Below, piece by piece: positions 19,676-30,033 of a stretch of DNA of 43,835 bases (within the stretch, counting starts at the first letter, position 1; the number at the start of each line of letters is the position of its first letter). Source of the DNA: Symbiodinium natans. Lineage: Eukaryota; Sar; Dinophyceae; Suessiales; Symbiodiniaceae. The translations under genes were made by a program, and so were the position numbers. The notes under the pieces were generated by a model. It saw only the letters and a list, made by a program, of their open reading frames with translations. It was not told the origin of the DNA and ran no database searches. Location: the NCBI GenBank assembly GCA_905221605.1, contig CAJNDS010000997.1:1-43835 (forward strand), in the 5' to 3' direction.

Positions 19676-22413
19676 ATGCCATGGAGGATCCCGCGCAGAT
19701 TTTTACAACATTTGCAACAGTTCCAGCTTCTCCCGCCCGGAAGACCGGCTTTGAGGGCCTTCCTTCGTTCCTGCCGTCAACCTGCCAGGCAAAGTGTGCG
19801 TTTGAACCGGCTGAAGGCATCCGAGGAAGCCTCTGAAGCATGGCTTCGATCACGAAACAGTTTGGAACCCGTGAGATGGTGCGACTCAGGTTGGTTCCTG
19901 ACGCCCAAGAAAGACGAGAGCAGCCCCAAGCCTTTCAAGCAACCTGTTGGAAAGAGCCTTCCTCACCTCTTGGGGCATCTTTACAGCCAGGAAGCAGCTT
20001 CCATGCTGCCAGCCGAAGTCCTCAAGACTCTCCTTTCTGAGCTGCTCATGGCATCTTCGCCCGGAGATCCCTTGTTGGTTCTAGATTTGTGTGCTGCACC
20101 TGGTGGCAAGGCCATCCAACTGGCGGAAGCATTAGAAGGGGAGCGTAATGCCTCCGCGTGCTCCATCTTGGTTGCCAACGACCCCAATGCAGAGCGGGCT
20201 ATGAGACTTCGTGCCAACTTGCTCCGTTGTGGGGCTCAATCTGTCATGGTTTCAGAGATGCTGGGTGAAGACTTTGTGCAGCTTCCCGGTACTTTCCACG
20301 CAGTTCTTGTAGACGCCCCTTGCTCCGCCGAAGCCAACGTCCGCAGAGATCGTAAAGTGCTTGAAAGATGGAGGGTGGGGAAGAAGTCCGAAGCATATTC
20401 TAGGCTCTTGAGGAGACAGGAGATCCTGCTCAAAAGTGCTTGGACGGCGTTGAAGCCTGGTGGTTATATGGTGTATTCAACCTGTACTTTCAACCATTTT
20501 GAAAACGAGGGTCAATGTGAGCAGTTTCTTTCCCGCAATCCGGATGCGCGGGTTGTGGATCTTTCTTTCAAAGACTGGGGTTGCAGCCTGAGCCAGAAGT
20601 ACCTGCGCGTGTGGCCCCAAAGCTTCGACACCGAGGGCTTCTTCGTTGCAGCCTTCCAGAAGGATGAAGTGACCGAAATGGGCCAAGTGCACTCTGAGCC
20701 CCTGAAGCTCCCCAGAGAAAGGGTACCGCGTTTTCACGAGCTGTTCTCGAAGTCTCGTTTGCTGGACTGGCGACGGGTCGCTGGGATCAGGAGGCAGATC
20801 CGGAGAGAGGAAGGGGTTTCCGAAATTAGGGGTACCTTATTGGGGGTCCTTATGAGAAAAAGGGAGTCCTACTATTTGGGGATCTTTTCTTTGGGGGGTC
20901 CCCTTAATTTCCTAAAAACCCCCAGGTGGGCTTCTGGCCTGGAGGTGAGGATGGTCAGAAGCACTTCCTGGTGGAGGATGACGATGGCCTCTGGATGCTG
21001 CCAATAGCCGCACGTCTGAGGTGGTCCTGCAAAAAGGACGGCGGATTCAACAATTGTGACGAGCATGCCGACCAAGCTTTGAAACCATTGCCAGAAGCTG
21101 GTGGCATGTCTAGCGAATGCCACGGGCAACTTGGTGACGAGAGGGCCGTGTTGCATAGCCCGCACCAGTCACGTCCCAAAGCCTCCAGCATTGCAGTTCA
21201 ATCGCTGGCTTTATCCAAGCTGAAGCCTTGCCTTCGGGTGGCGAGAAAAGTGGGCTCAGGAAGCGGAAGCGAGTGCAGATACGAGGCAAGCGATGAGCTT
21301 CTCATCTTGGCTGGGGATCGCTCCAAGAAGGCGTCCCAGATGAAGGTGGCGGACTGGGCGGCGCTAGAGCTGAGGATCTGTGATACGACTGCAGCCAGGA
21401 ACGCCCACCTCAGTCTTCTAGCAGCAGAAGGGAAGACAGATCAAGTCTACAAAGCCTTTGCCAACATGCTTCAAGCTCGCTTGCATCCAAATGGAGCCAC
21501 TTACTCTGCCCTGGTAACGGCCTTGGTTGCTGGGAACCGAGTGGGCCTGGCGCAGGACCTGTCACGCGATACACCGGCGCTGAGGCTTGAGAGCTTTAAC
21601 AAGATCATGAATGGATTTGCATTAAGAGGAGATGATTCAAGCGTCCGACAGATCATGCTTGAAATGAGAGAACGGAAGTTAGCGCTGGATGTGGTCAGCT
21701 ACAACACCCTGCTTAAGGCGTTGCGGCACAAGAGCATTTCTCAGTGGCCGGCACTGTTGGCTGAAATGGAGTCATGTTCTGTTCGGCCAAATCACATCAC
21801 CTTCTGCTCCCTCATGTCTCAGGCAGCCCGCTTGGGAGACGCCAGATCAGTCGAGGAGCTGATCCAGCAGTCACAGAGCCATGGGGTTTCGACCGGTACC
21901 TTTGCTTTCAACATTTTGATTCAGGCATACATCCAGAGTTCAGATTGGCAAAGTGCGCATGGGATGCTGAAGCAAATGCGGCAGGAATCGTTGGGGCCCG
22001 ATGTCGTCACGTATACAACCCTGATGAAGGGACAACCCGAAGCGGCTTTGTGTCTTTTGGAAGACATGCGGAAAAATGTGGTGCAGCCCAACTCCGTGTG
22101 CTTCACCACATTGATCTCCTCCCTTACTCGATCTCAACAAGTCGATGCTGCGATAGATATTTCAAAGGATATGCATGAGGAAGCTAAGTCAAGAGGCACA
22201 TCGATTTCTTCGCACATGGCGTGTGCAATCCTTCATGCCTGTGCCAAAGCAGAGCATCGCGCCGAACCGATTGATAGCTCTTTGGCAGTGCTTGCTTCGC
22301 AAGTTTTTCATCTGGTGAAGCAGCCTGATGCTGCCTGTCAAAGGGCCTTCAGTGCCGTTGTGAACAGGAGTGGTAACGGCTCTAAGTCGGAAACCGAGTT
22401 GGGGTTCAGATGA
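19676..22413 (+). CDS. RsmF-type rRNA m5C methyltransferase fused to a PPR tract
   Basis: Two exons (19676-20815 and 20926-22413) joined in phase 0 give 875 residues. Residues 1-380 are a complete RsmF/NOP2-Sun methyltransferase: N-terminal RNA-binding part, QEAASMLP (105-112), SAM motif LDLCAAPGGK (136-145), Asn-Asp after strand 2 (168-169), DAPCS with C216 (213-217), and STCTF with C270, the expected nucleophile (268-272), then GFFVAAF. Residues 381-~535 resemble RsmF's C-terminal pseudo-PUA region (LRVARKVG ... CRYEASDELLILAG). Residues ~537-807 hold about eight PPR motifs (SYNTLLKALR, FAFNILIQAY, VTYTTLMKG and others), one shortened to 30 residues. RsmF methylates small-subunit rRNA cytosine in bacteria. 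PPRs bind RNA base by base, so the fusion could steer methylation to an organelle transcript (inference). The start ATG precedes an N-terminus that already aligns with the family. Without splicing, the first exon would run through the intron to a stop at 21005-21007. Confidence 0.8.
20816..20925 (+). mobile_element. introner-type intron (TIR element, copy D)
   Basis: 110 bp. It begins GTTTCC immediately after exon codon GGG and ends CCCCCAG before GTGGGC. The length is 2 modulo 3, which is exactly what is needed to restore the reading frame into VGFWPGGEDG. The ends form imperfect inverted repeats: GGGGTTTCCGAAATTAGGGG on the left, and the complement of TTAATTTCCTAAAAACCCCC on the right. The intron boundaries coincide with the repeat ends to within a few bases. 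Copies of the same sequence occur elsewhere in the window. Confidence 0.75.
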
Positions 22414-22760
22414 TCTTAGCCTTTTGCAACTGGCGGCGACAGCGAGACATCTTCTGATTTGCAGAGGGCCTCTTGCATAAGTCACTGGCGGGACTCCTGC
22501 AGTTGCTGCGCTCAGAAGGAAGTGAGTCAAGGAGCTGCGGAAGACGGTGAAGGCTGGTTCCGTATGTCAAAGTATCCGAGAAATCAACTCCAAATAAGCA
22601 GCCGACTGGTTGCGCTTTCGAGCGAGCTAGTTGTCGAAACGAAAGAAGTCACCATAGCCGTTGCAGACGATGAAGCTGGTCGAAAGCGACACGTCTGTGG
22701 ATGATGCGATGGCAGCAAAACGACTGCTGGGGCCACATCAGCGCTGCATACTGCGAGTTT
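22414..22760. other. 3' flank of the fusion gene
   Basis: The frame at 22459-22704 contains a protein-like stretch (SSELVVETKEVTIAVADDEA) ending at a TGA at 22702-22704. I cannot assign it. It might be a small exon of the surrounding COMT-like gene or a coding remnant. Confidence 0.25.
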
Positions 22761-22764
22761 CTGT

Positions 22765-22880
22765 ACAATAAAAAATGACAATAATAAACATAATAACAGT
22801 AATAATGACAGCAATAATAACAGTAATCATAACAGTAAAAAAAGAAGAAGAAGAAGAAGCAGTAATAGTAGTAGGTAATA
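22765..22880. repeat. AAT/AAC-rich degenerate trinucleotide tract
   Basis: Imperfect AATAATAACAG-type units, then GAAGAAGAAG and AGTAGTAGG. It lies in the large proposed COMT-like intron. Confidence 0.7.
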
Positions 22881-23004
22881 GTAATAGGGGAGGAGTGTCC
22901 AAGCTTCACCTAGCCTTAGAGGGCTCTCTAGTTCCATGAGCTCTACGGCTCGTCGCTCCGACCTGCAACGTCAAAAGCAATTACTACTATTCTTACTATT
23001 ATGT

Positions 23005-23134
<130 letters not shown>

Positions 23135-23199
23135 TGTTACTTGACTTGCAGCAATAACATTTAGGCTGTCACGCTTCGCAACGCAGTTGCCAGCTTCAG

Positions 23200-24018
23200 C
23201 GCGGAGGCAAAGTCGGCTATGTGTTCATGGACCAGCGTGGGTCCAGGTATCATGCAGATGCCCGGCAGGCAGAGGGAGGGGTTTTGCAGGCACGCAGGCA
23301 GAAGTGGGTTTGCACTGTGTGTTGAGGCAAAAACAGTATACATTTTTTGGAATCACTGCTGCTGCCCAAGTAAAAGCTTGCCGGCAAGTCTCATTTGCTA
23401 ACCCAGGATCTCGATGCCTTGCTGCAGTCCGGAGTCCTGCAAGATGGCGCCGTGGTCGTGGCGGACAACGCGCCCGATGTGCACTTCAGGGTATCAGCAT
23501 GTGCAGACACCAAGACACTGGCAGCAGAGTGGAATCATGCACATCTGTGTATGGTTTTGGGTAGCGGGGTAGGGAATCGGGAGCCTTGCGAAACACAAGT
23601 TAGTGGGTAGGAAGCGGGAAGCATTGCCTCGAGATTCAGGTGCTCAAGCCGGGAGCACCCCGATTTCTTTGGGCACTGACTCGCCACCCTGCGTTCACCA
23701 CAGAAGTTCTTGAAGTCACGGAGCCCCTTTGAAGGCAGTAGCGACTCACTACTGCGCATTGCGCATGTTATTTAATAATCAGAGAGAGAGAGAGAGAGAG
23801 CGGAAGGAAGGAAGAGAGAGTCGGACTGGACTTGCAGAGTGCAAGGCCGAACGAAGTTGTTTGTGTTCCCATGAGCCTATTCAACTGGAGTTGCAGCTGG
23901 AATCGCATCGTTGCTGAGGTATGCGATGCACAACGTGCAGGACTGGATGACGGCCAGTGTCTACAGCAGCTTGATTGCATCGAGCCTTTTACAGTGGGGG
24001 CTGGAGCCCAAGAGTTGA
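23200..24018 (+). CDS. catechol O-methyltransferase-like protein, 3' exons
   Basis: Exon 23200-23253 encodes GGKVGYVFMDQRGSRYH and exon 23407-23490 encodes DLDALLQSGVLQDGAVVVADN. They are joined in phase 0 through a GC-AG intron (23254-23406). Together they match COMT from the metal-binding Asp of FLDHW through the second metal ligands Asp-Asn of LLADN. The order and spacing continue the exons at 17410-19229 after a gap of about 3.97 kb. The animal HWK triplet after the first Asp is QRG here, so the usual catalytic lysine is absent by this alignment. A last exon may be 23941-24018 (DWMTASVYSS...), whose position and start resemble COMT's DGLEKAIYQ end. Its link to 23490 is not resolved, and at least one exon is probably missing between them. 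Low-complexity repeats lie just upstream. Confidence 0.55.
23781..23800. repeat. (GA)n microsatellite
   Basis: Ten GA units followed by GGAAGGAAGG. It lies between proposed COMT-like exons. Confidence 0.85.
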
Positions 24019-24289
24019 CCAAGGATGCTTCGAAGGTGAGCCGCCGGAGGCGCTCGCCTGCGAGGCACCACCGTCCATTCGGGTACTGGAGTGGGAAGCC
24101 GAGCGGATGCGCGGCCGCAGCCACCTGCCACAGCATGGGGGCAGGGGTGTGACTTGACTGCCATCAAAAGGGCTGTAGCTTGCTCATGATAGGGGATTGG
24201 CTTCAGCAGAAGCTGTGACGACCTGGGCAGACTTGGACAACTTGTGTGTTGTTTTTGTCCCGAACAGTTGCAAAGTTTCTAGCAAACAG

Positions 24290-24598
24290 CCACCGTCGAG
24301 GTCGACTTCGAGCAATGGCAGGCTTTTGCGGCCAGCATGAAGACAGCAATGTGTGAAGCGCTCGATGTGAAAGCTTCCCCCTTTTCCGACGACTCTGGAC
24401 ACTTAAGCTTTGGCCGCTCGTGGAAAAACTGCGGGCAGGGTGGCAGTGCTCTGAAAGAAGAGTCAAACTCAGAGGTTTGTGTAAGACACGACCGTCTTGC
24501 AAGTTGGAGATTCCAGTGTGGTGTAATTCTTCGCCTGAGCTTAATCTTTGCAGCAGCACGAAATTCCGTGTGATGCCGCCCAGGTCACAGTCTTGGGG
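24290..24598 (+). CDS. two candidate exons of an unidentified protein
   Basis: Exon 24290-24366 reads TVEVDFEQWQAFAASMKTAM then CEALD. After a 187-base GT-AG intron, exon 24554-24598 reads QHEIPCDAAQVTVLGV. The junction is phase 0 and the joined sequence has the rhythm of a small alpha/beta module (strand, helix with SMxxA, then xVxVxGV strand). I have seen similar modules repeated in dinoflagellate secreted or surface proteins, but cannot name a family. Flanking exons are not resolved. It begins about 270 bases after the COMT-like gene, so a shared transcript cannot be excluded. Confidence 0.35.
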
Positions 24599-24631
24599 GT
24601 GTTAGGCCCGCTACTGCTCAGAGGCAGCCGG

Positions 24632-24659
24632 GGAGAGAGAGAGAGAGAGAGAGAGAGAG
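24632..24659. repeat. (GA)n microsatellite
   Basis: Fourteen GA units after GCCGGG. Confidence 0.85.
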
Positions 24660-26070
24660 CCAAAACGAGAAGGAGTGACAGTGAGATTGTATGTTTGTTG
24701 AGAAGTGAAGAGGGATTCAGAAAACATCAAGCAAAATCCGAAAAGTAGCGCGGCATATAAATGCGGGAGAATAGAAAGAGGTGCAGCGGACAGCATTCTG
24801 GAAAGCAGAGTAGAGTTAGCGCTGGCAATCACACGCAGTGCACGGACGTTGGTACTTTTGTTTCAGACTCCGTAGTGCAGGGGCTGGCCTCTCACCGGCA
24901 GCTGCTGCGGCTCGGGCCTGGGTATTTCAATCTTTGGCACTGTGAGTTGCCTGACGATGGGCTTTGGGGAATTAGGATGTTCAGGGGGGGGGGGGCCCTG
25001 CAATAAGGTTTACATGGGTTTCAGATTTCTTGAGCACCTTCCTCACCTGCAGAATGCCACGTTCAAGTGGGGTTGTAAAGTCAGCTCAGTTCATGGAGCT
25101 GCCTCAGCGTGTGTGAGAGCGTGCAGTTGGCTTGTAAAGCGAAAGCAAGAGGATTGCACAGGCGGCAGCGGTCATCATACAGCTACTGACCGCCACCTAG
25201 AGTAGAAGGCTGGTTACCTGAACGATAGCTACACAATAACAAATCAGGATATCGCCTTGATCCAAAATGTTCGTGCGACCCCGTGGGCGTGCCTCCTTGC
25301 AAGCTGTATGGCTGGTTGCCCTCAGAACCAAAGAGTGAGAGTTTTGGACTATGTAGAGTTGGAAGTGCGAGCAGAGGTGTCGGCCTGTACGCTGGTTTTG
25401 TATGCCAGTTTTGCGTGGATCGCGGAGAACTCAGCTTTTGCAGCCTTGCACCACACGGGCAGGCTTTTTGAAATCAGGAAAACATCGGGTTCAGAGCGAG
25501 ACAGAGAATCACCTTCATGCACCTTCTTGCAGCTGTACTCCAAACAGCTCAGATGATGGCGAGTCACTGCTAGGTCTGGTGGAACCATCTTCTGGGTGGT
25601 TCAAGGCGCCTCCATACCTTGCCCCGGCTAAAGTTTGGGCACCAAATGGCAGTAGACATGCCAACGAGCTTTCATTTGTCATCTGGGGCGGCTGCGGGTT
25701 GTGAGGCGGTGGGCGCAGCTGAGCTCACGGCTAACCAGTCAGCTGGCTGATCAGGCGGATGTGACAGCCGGGGTGCCCAGCAGTGCCCGGGGAAGAGCCT
25801 GGACAGACCAATGCTTTGCAGCCCGATGTCATGTTGTTGTCTCCGGCATCGTTCTGTTCAGGCTGGAATTGCATATCTTACCCGCGACTGGGCGGAGATG
25901 GCGCGACGATCACATGCCGCTCTGGACCAGGCATAGCTCCCACTTTGAACCTACAAATGTTCTTGAGGGCTGACCAGCCTAAACAACCCAATTCAGGCTG
26001 CAAAATGCACCTCCATGTTGAAAAGCCGTTTGTAATGAGGGCAAAGTACCCGGACCGGCTGTGTCTGCAG
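24660..26070. other. no supportable gene
   Basis: A G-run lies at 24986-24995. Short protein-like stretches after AG acceptors (for example near 24880) are too brief to call. Confidence 0.3.
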
Positions 26071-26782
26071 GAGTTTTGCGGAAGCTGGCGCACAAGCCTT
26101 CACGAGCTCGCATCAAAGCTCACAGATATTTGGTCGGCTCCCCGAGCTGAAGACGAGCAGCCCAGCGACGAGCCTGTGGTGAATCTTGTCAGGTCGGACA
26201 TCCGGAACGCCTCGCTGTGTACTGGGATGGACCCAGCATGCACCCCAGTTGAAGGTGTGTGTTGGCTGTGTCATGCTGTCGTGCCCATTCCTCTTCACGA
26301 ACAGCATCTCGAGCAAGGTCAGCCCACGTGTGAAATCTGCACGGTCCGCTCGGGCAGCTTTGTATGCAATTCACGCCTTGGAGCTTTTGTACCCTAACCA
26401 ACAACAACCGCTTGTCCCCACTTGCTGCCACACTTCTTGACACTGACCAAGGCTGTCCTTGACCGAGACCCTGGATCCATGGAGGTTTTCTCCGCGCGCA
26501 GCCAGAAGCAGGACTGTCCGATCTGGTGCTCATGAACGATTTTTCGCGACACGCATCCTCCTTTTTCAGACATATATATATATATGTATGTACATATATA
26601 TATATACATATCACATATATATATATATATACGTATCATAGCCGCAAGATCTCATTGCTTTTTTGGCTCGGTCCTCGTGACACCTGAAGCCCCGTGGCCC
26701 CCAAACTGCAGGAAACCCTTCGATACATCGCAAGTTTGCCCGTGACACAAGGACCGTGGTTCGATAGCGCTGGCCCGAGCAG
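26071..26782 (+). CDS. two candidate exons, unidentified
   Basis: Exon 26071-26192 follows CTGCAG and reads EFCGSWRTSLHELASKLTDI then WSAPRAEDEQPSDEPVVNLV before a GT donor. Exon 26712-26782 also follows CTGCAG and reads ETLRYIASLPVTQGPWFDSA before a GC donor. Both look like real protein in one frame between good acceptors and donors, but carry no motif I can name. They may or may not belong to one gene. Confidence 0.3.
26570..26636. repeat. (TA)n-rich microsatellite cluster
   Basis: Several TATATA runs separated by CG or GTATGTAC-type interruptions, between the two candidate exons above. Confidence 0.8.
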
Positions 26783-27434
26783 GCAGTGCGCCCTTGGGAG
26801 GCCGTCCACAAGGGTTTAGGCATGAGGGTGAAGGGCATCGGCCCAAGAACAGTGCCATGACTTGCAGCTCAAGGTATGTCATGTGCTCGATGTTGGTTCG
26901 GGAATCGGCGTTGCAGAGTAGCCGTTTTATGTTGCATCGCCTGCTAGACATGCGCATCGGGGAGCGTCCACACTGGTCAATCACACTTTAGAAGGTCACC
27001 TTGAATCGAAGGTTATCGTTATTCGTTTTTTCAATTGGGCTTTCGTGCTTTGAGACCGACATGTAGTGCCATTGGGTTTGTATTTCTCTCCACGCATAGT
27101 TCTGCACTCCTTTTAAGGGTTCAATGTTCGTTTATCGAGCAGACCCTGGGATGGCTGTTGCAAGAGGGGTATTATGCAGTGGCTTCGAGGCAGTATGCGA
27201 CAACTGCAACATTTGCAGGGTGTGCACGGCAGGGTGTGTGCATCCTGCCATGAGTTAGGGCTGTTAGGGCTATTTAATGACCTGCAAGCAGTCGATGGCA
27301 GGTCAGTCGATGACGTCCTTACAGCTGTGGCTGAAGGCCTTTGCTGTGAAAAGTGCTGTCAACTCATTCCCGTGTTGTTATGCTCCAGCAGTCTCCACCC
27401 TCAGGACGGAGAACAGATCTTTTGTTGCACGCAG

Positions 27435-27512
27435 GTGGACCGAGCAGTTCAACGAGCCCTGCATGTAGAGGCTGAGCGCATGCGCAAGGCGGGTTTCCTG
27501 ATGTACATGCGT
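27435..27512 (+). CDS. candidate internal exon, unidentified
   Basis: 78 bases bounded by ACGCAG and GTAAGT, the most canonical donor in the window. It encodes VDRAVQRALHVEAERMRKAG and then FLMYMR, an amphipathic helix rich in Arg/Ala. The frame is phase 0 at both ends. No family is recognised. Confidence 0.4.
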
Positions 27513-27938
27513 GTAAGTGTCACCTGACACACAGGAAATAAGCAAAGTCGATTGCAGCAAGAGTTAGGTGAAGAGCTTTGGGCCTTTTCTGGAAGCAGCT
27601 CACCTCGCATTGCTAGGCCTTGGAAACTGACGACCCCAAGACATTGCAGGCAGGGTTGCGGACGGCAAACAACAATACTGTCAGTACACCGGCTGTATCC
27701 GCTGCACAGCGTTATTTGGTCTCATGTGCACATCAGGCCATGATGAATTGGTGGTCAGCAAACAACAGCAGCATGGCGGCATGAGACATCACGCATCGTT
27801 TGCTTGAGCTGCCTCCTTGAGCGCATTTGAAGCCTACGAGCTGAGGCTCGGTGGCGAGTGCTGCAGCCGCAGCGGTGTCCGCAGGCAGTGTGTCCAGCAA
27901 GCAGCTTGCAGGATTGTAGCTGCTACCTGGAGTTGCAG

Positions 27939-28683
27939 TGGCTAAAGTTCAAGTGGACGTCTGCCGAAGCCTTCCGGTCGCAGAACGTCGGAGCTGCAAC
28001 CTTGATAGCTCTTAGATATGCTCTTGGATATGAGTTCTGAAATTGTCAAATTGTTTTCGTCCCACCTTGAACAACAGCCCTAGGTTCCAAGTTCCCTTGA
28101 AGTATAGGTAAAAGTTCGCAACCTTACGCGAGAGATCATGACAGGCAGCGGTCTGCTGGATGATGGATTTGTGGCAGACTCAGCTGAGCAGTAACCTTCC
28201 TTGGTCCAGACATGTAGCCAGCAACTTGGCAACTTCAACCGGCCAGGACGAGCAGAAGGAAACCCTGGGTTCCCTGCTCTTGTCCGAGCGGCTGCACCAA
28301 CGCCACGCTGGCTCACTTTCGGACATCTGCAGCCTTCCGGGGCACACTCGCTACAAGTTGGAGCTTGTTGCCAAAATGAGGCTTTCAGTACCGGTCCTTT
28401 GCCAAGGGCGATGAAGCGCAGATGGCTCAGAGTCGAATAATAAGAGTGCTCTCTGCCAATTCTTAGCAGCCACGCAGTGGAGGCCCGGGCTGGAGGAGCC
28501 CAGCGCGGGAGTCGAAGAGTGCGGCCCTTGGAAGTTTTTTCCGTGTGCAGAGACATGAGTTCCCCAGCCTGTTGGCCAGTCGGAGTCACCGAAGTCGAAG
28601 CATTGGCCCAAACGAGAGCTGCTTGCCGAGGTTCGAACGGCTAGAACAGGCCCTGGCAACGAACTTTGAGTCCCTCCAGGAAG
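27939..28683 (+). CDS. candidate exons, unidentified
   Basis: A frame after GTTGCAG at 27939 reads WLKFKWTSAEAFRSQNVGAA. A second exon, 28551-28683, after GTGCAG reads RHEFPSLLASRSHRSRSIGP ... FERLEQALATNFESLQE before a GT donor, with coiled-coil character at the end. A helix-like stretch (EQKETLGSLLLSERLHQRHA) lies between them near 28255. None can be assigned. They could be parts of the same intron-rich gene as the exons at 26.1-27.5 kb and 30.0-31.3 kb. Confidence 0.25.
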
Positions 28684-29157
28684 GTCGTGCAGCATTGCAT
28701 TCGACGCCATCACGACGCAGACTCTGGTGTTTGAGACGCTTGGAGGACCTTCGAAGGCGCCTTGCGCCAATGGCCTCTCCGGCAGGGACACTGCGCTGCC
28801 CCTGCCCGGTGGCCCGGCGATGCCCTCCAAAAGTCACTCCGCTTCTTGAGCCTTATATTGCCAATCAGGCCGCAAGGATCTGCTGGAGGGTGCAGCGGAG
28901 GTACAGGCAATGTTGCGGAGAAGTGGGGCACCCAGAAATGTCAAACATGAAATAGCATGAAATGAATCATGGATCCTGGATTCAGCCTTTGTCCAGCCTT
29001 ATGCAAAGGTTTATCGTCGACACCCTGGGCGATGATGAGGTATGCCGAAGAAGGAAAGCTGCTAGGTTGCAACCACGGCGTTGCTGGCAAGAGCATCTTG
29101 AGCTGAGGTTTTCAGCTTTCGGTCTGAGAGGTTAAGACAGCCTCTTTCTCTGTGAAT

Positions 29158-29186
29158 ATATATATATATATGATATATGATATATG
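29158..29186. repeat. (TA)n microsatellite
   Basis: A TA run followed by ATGATATATGATATATG. Confidence 0.8.
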
Positions 29187-29571
29187 CACACACGCTACCC
29201 GCTTCATGTCATGCCCAAATCAGGCCAGCTGCCGACGTCCCGGAAGATAGCCCCGAGGCAGGCCGCAAAAACTTGCTGCAAGGTGGCTGAGAGTTCCTTT
29301 GTTCGGAGATCACCGCCAGTCCAGTTCCTCAGGATCGTCAGGCGGAGCGTCGCATTTTGATGACCTTGGCCTTGGCGACCTGCAGTGGTCCCTTGGCTTG
29401 GGGGTCTCGTGATTCTAGCGGCATGAGCTCACTACTTCACAAGGTCCTGAGATGCAGAGCTGAGGTGTTGCGGCAGTTCCGTATGCTGCGAAGCCCTGAG
29501 AGGACTTCCGCCCATGCTTGTGGCAACAGGGTAACTTAGAGACCAAAGCGCGCTCTCTGGAGCTTTTATGC

Positions 29572-29676
29572 ATGGCTTCAGCAAGTGAGGTCTTCGCCGG
29601 GGCTTGGCTGTGGGCAATTGCTTTCTTCGGGTTTGCCCTTGCAAATGCGGTGGCGGCCTCAATGTGGCAACATCCG
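29572..29676 (+). CDS. candidate exon with one membrane segment
   Basis: The frame MASASEVFAGAWLWAIAFFG... ALANAVAASMWQH contains about 22 hydrophobic residues rich in Ala, Phe and Trp, a plausible transmembrane helix or signal anchor. Boundaries and family are unknown, and it may be a chance frame. Confidence 0.2.
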
Positions 29677-30033
29677 GCAAGCGGTCACGAAAGAAGGCTC
29701 CTGAACAGGGCATGTCAGGGAGCTTGTGCTCTTTCGGATATAGGGGTACTGCCTCACGTATCCCAAAATCCAACATGCTAAAATTTCTGGAACCCTGATT
29801 ATTCATGATTGCTTATAGGAATCCTAAATTAAGGTGTCACCGCTTTGTCCATGTAGAGGTTCTGCTGCTGAACTACCAGCGGCTGTCGCTTCCACATGTC
29901 GCTGGCTCAGCAGCTTCGATCCGCTCCCTGTGAAAATCTGCTACAAAGTGAGGGTCTGCAAAATTAGTAGTTTTTTCCGGGGTTCCTATATGTAGGGCTT
30001 TCGTGGATTGCATAAGACACATAATTTTTTCAG

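Noticed and set aside
20816-21007. Uninterrupted extension of the methyltransferase frame through the intron to a stop at 21007
   Set aside because: The segment is a dispersed repeat. Removing it restores a frame with RsmF-like C-terminal sequence and PPRs, so the extension is intron readthrough.
26657-26672. TTTTTTGGCTC resembling the spliced leader
   Set aside because: The match is limited to about nine bases after a T-run, too short to call a relic.
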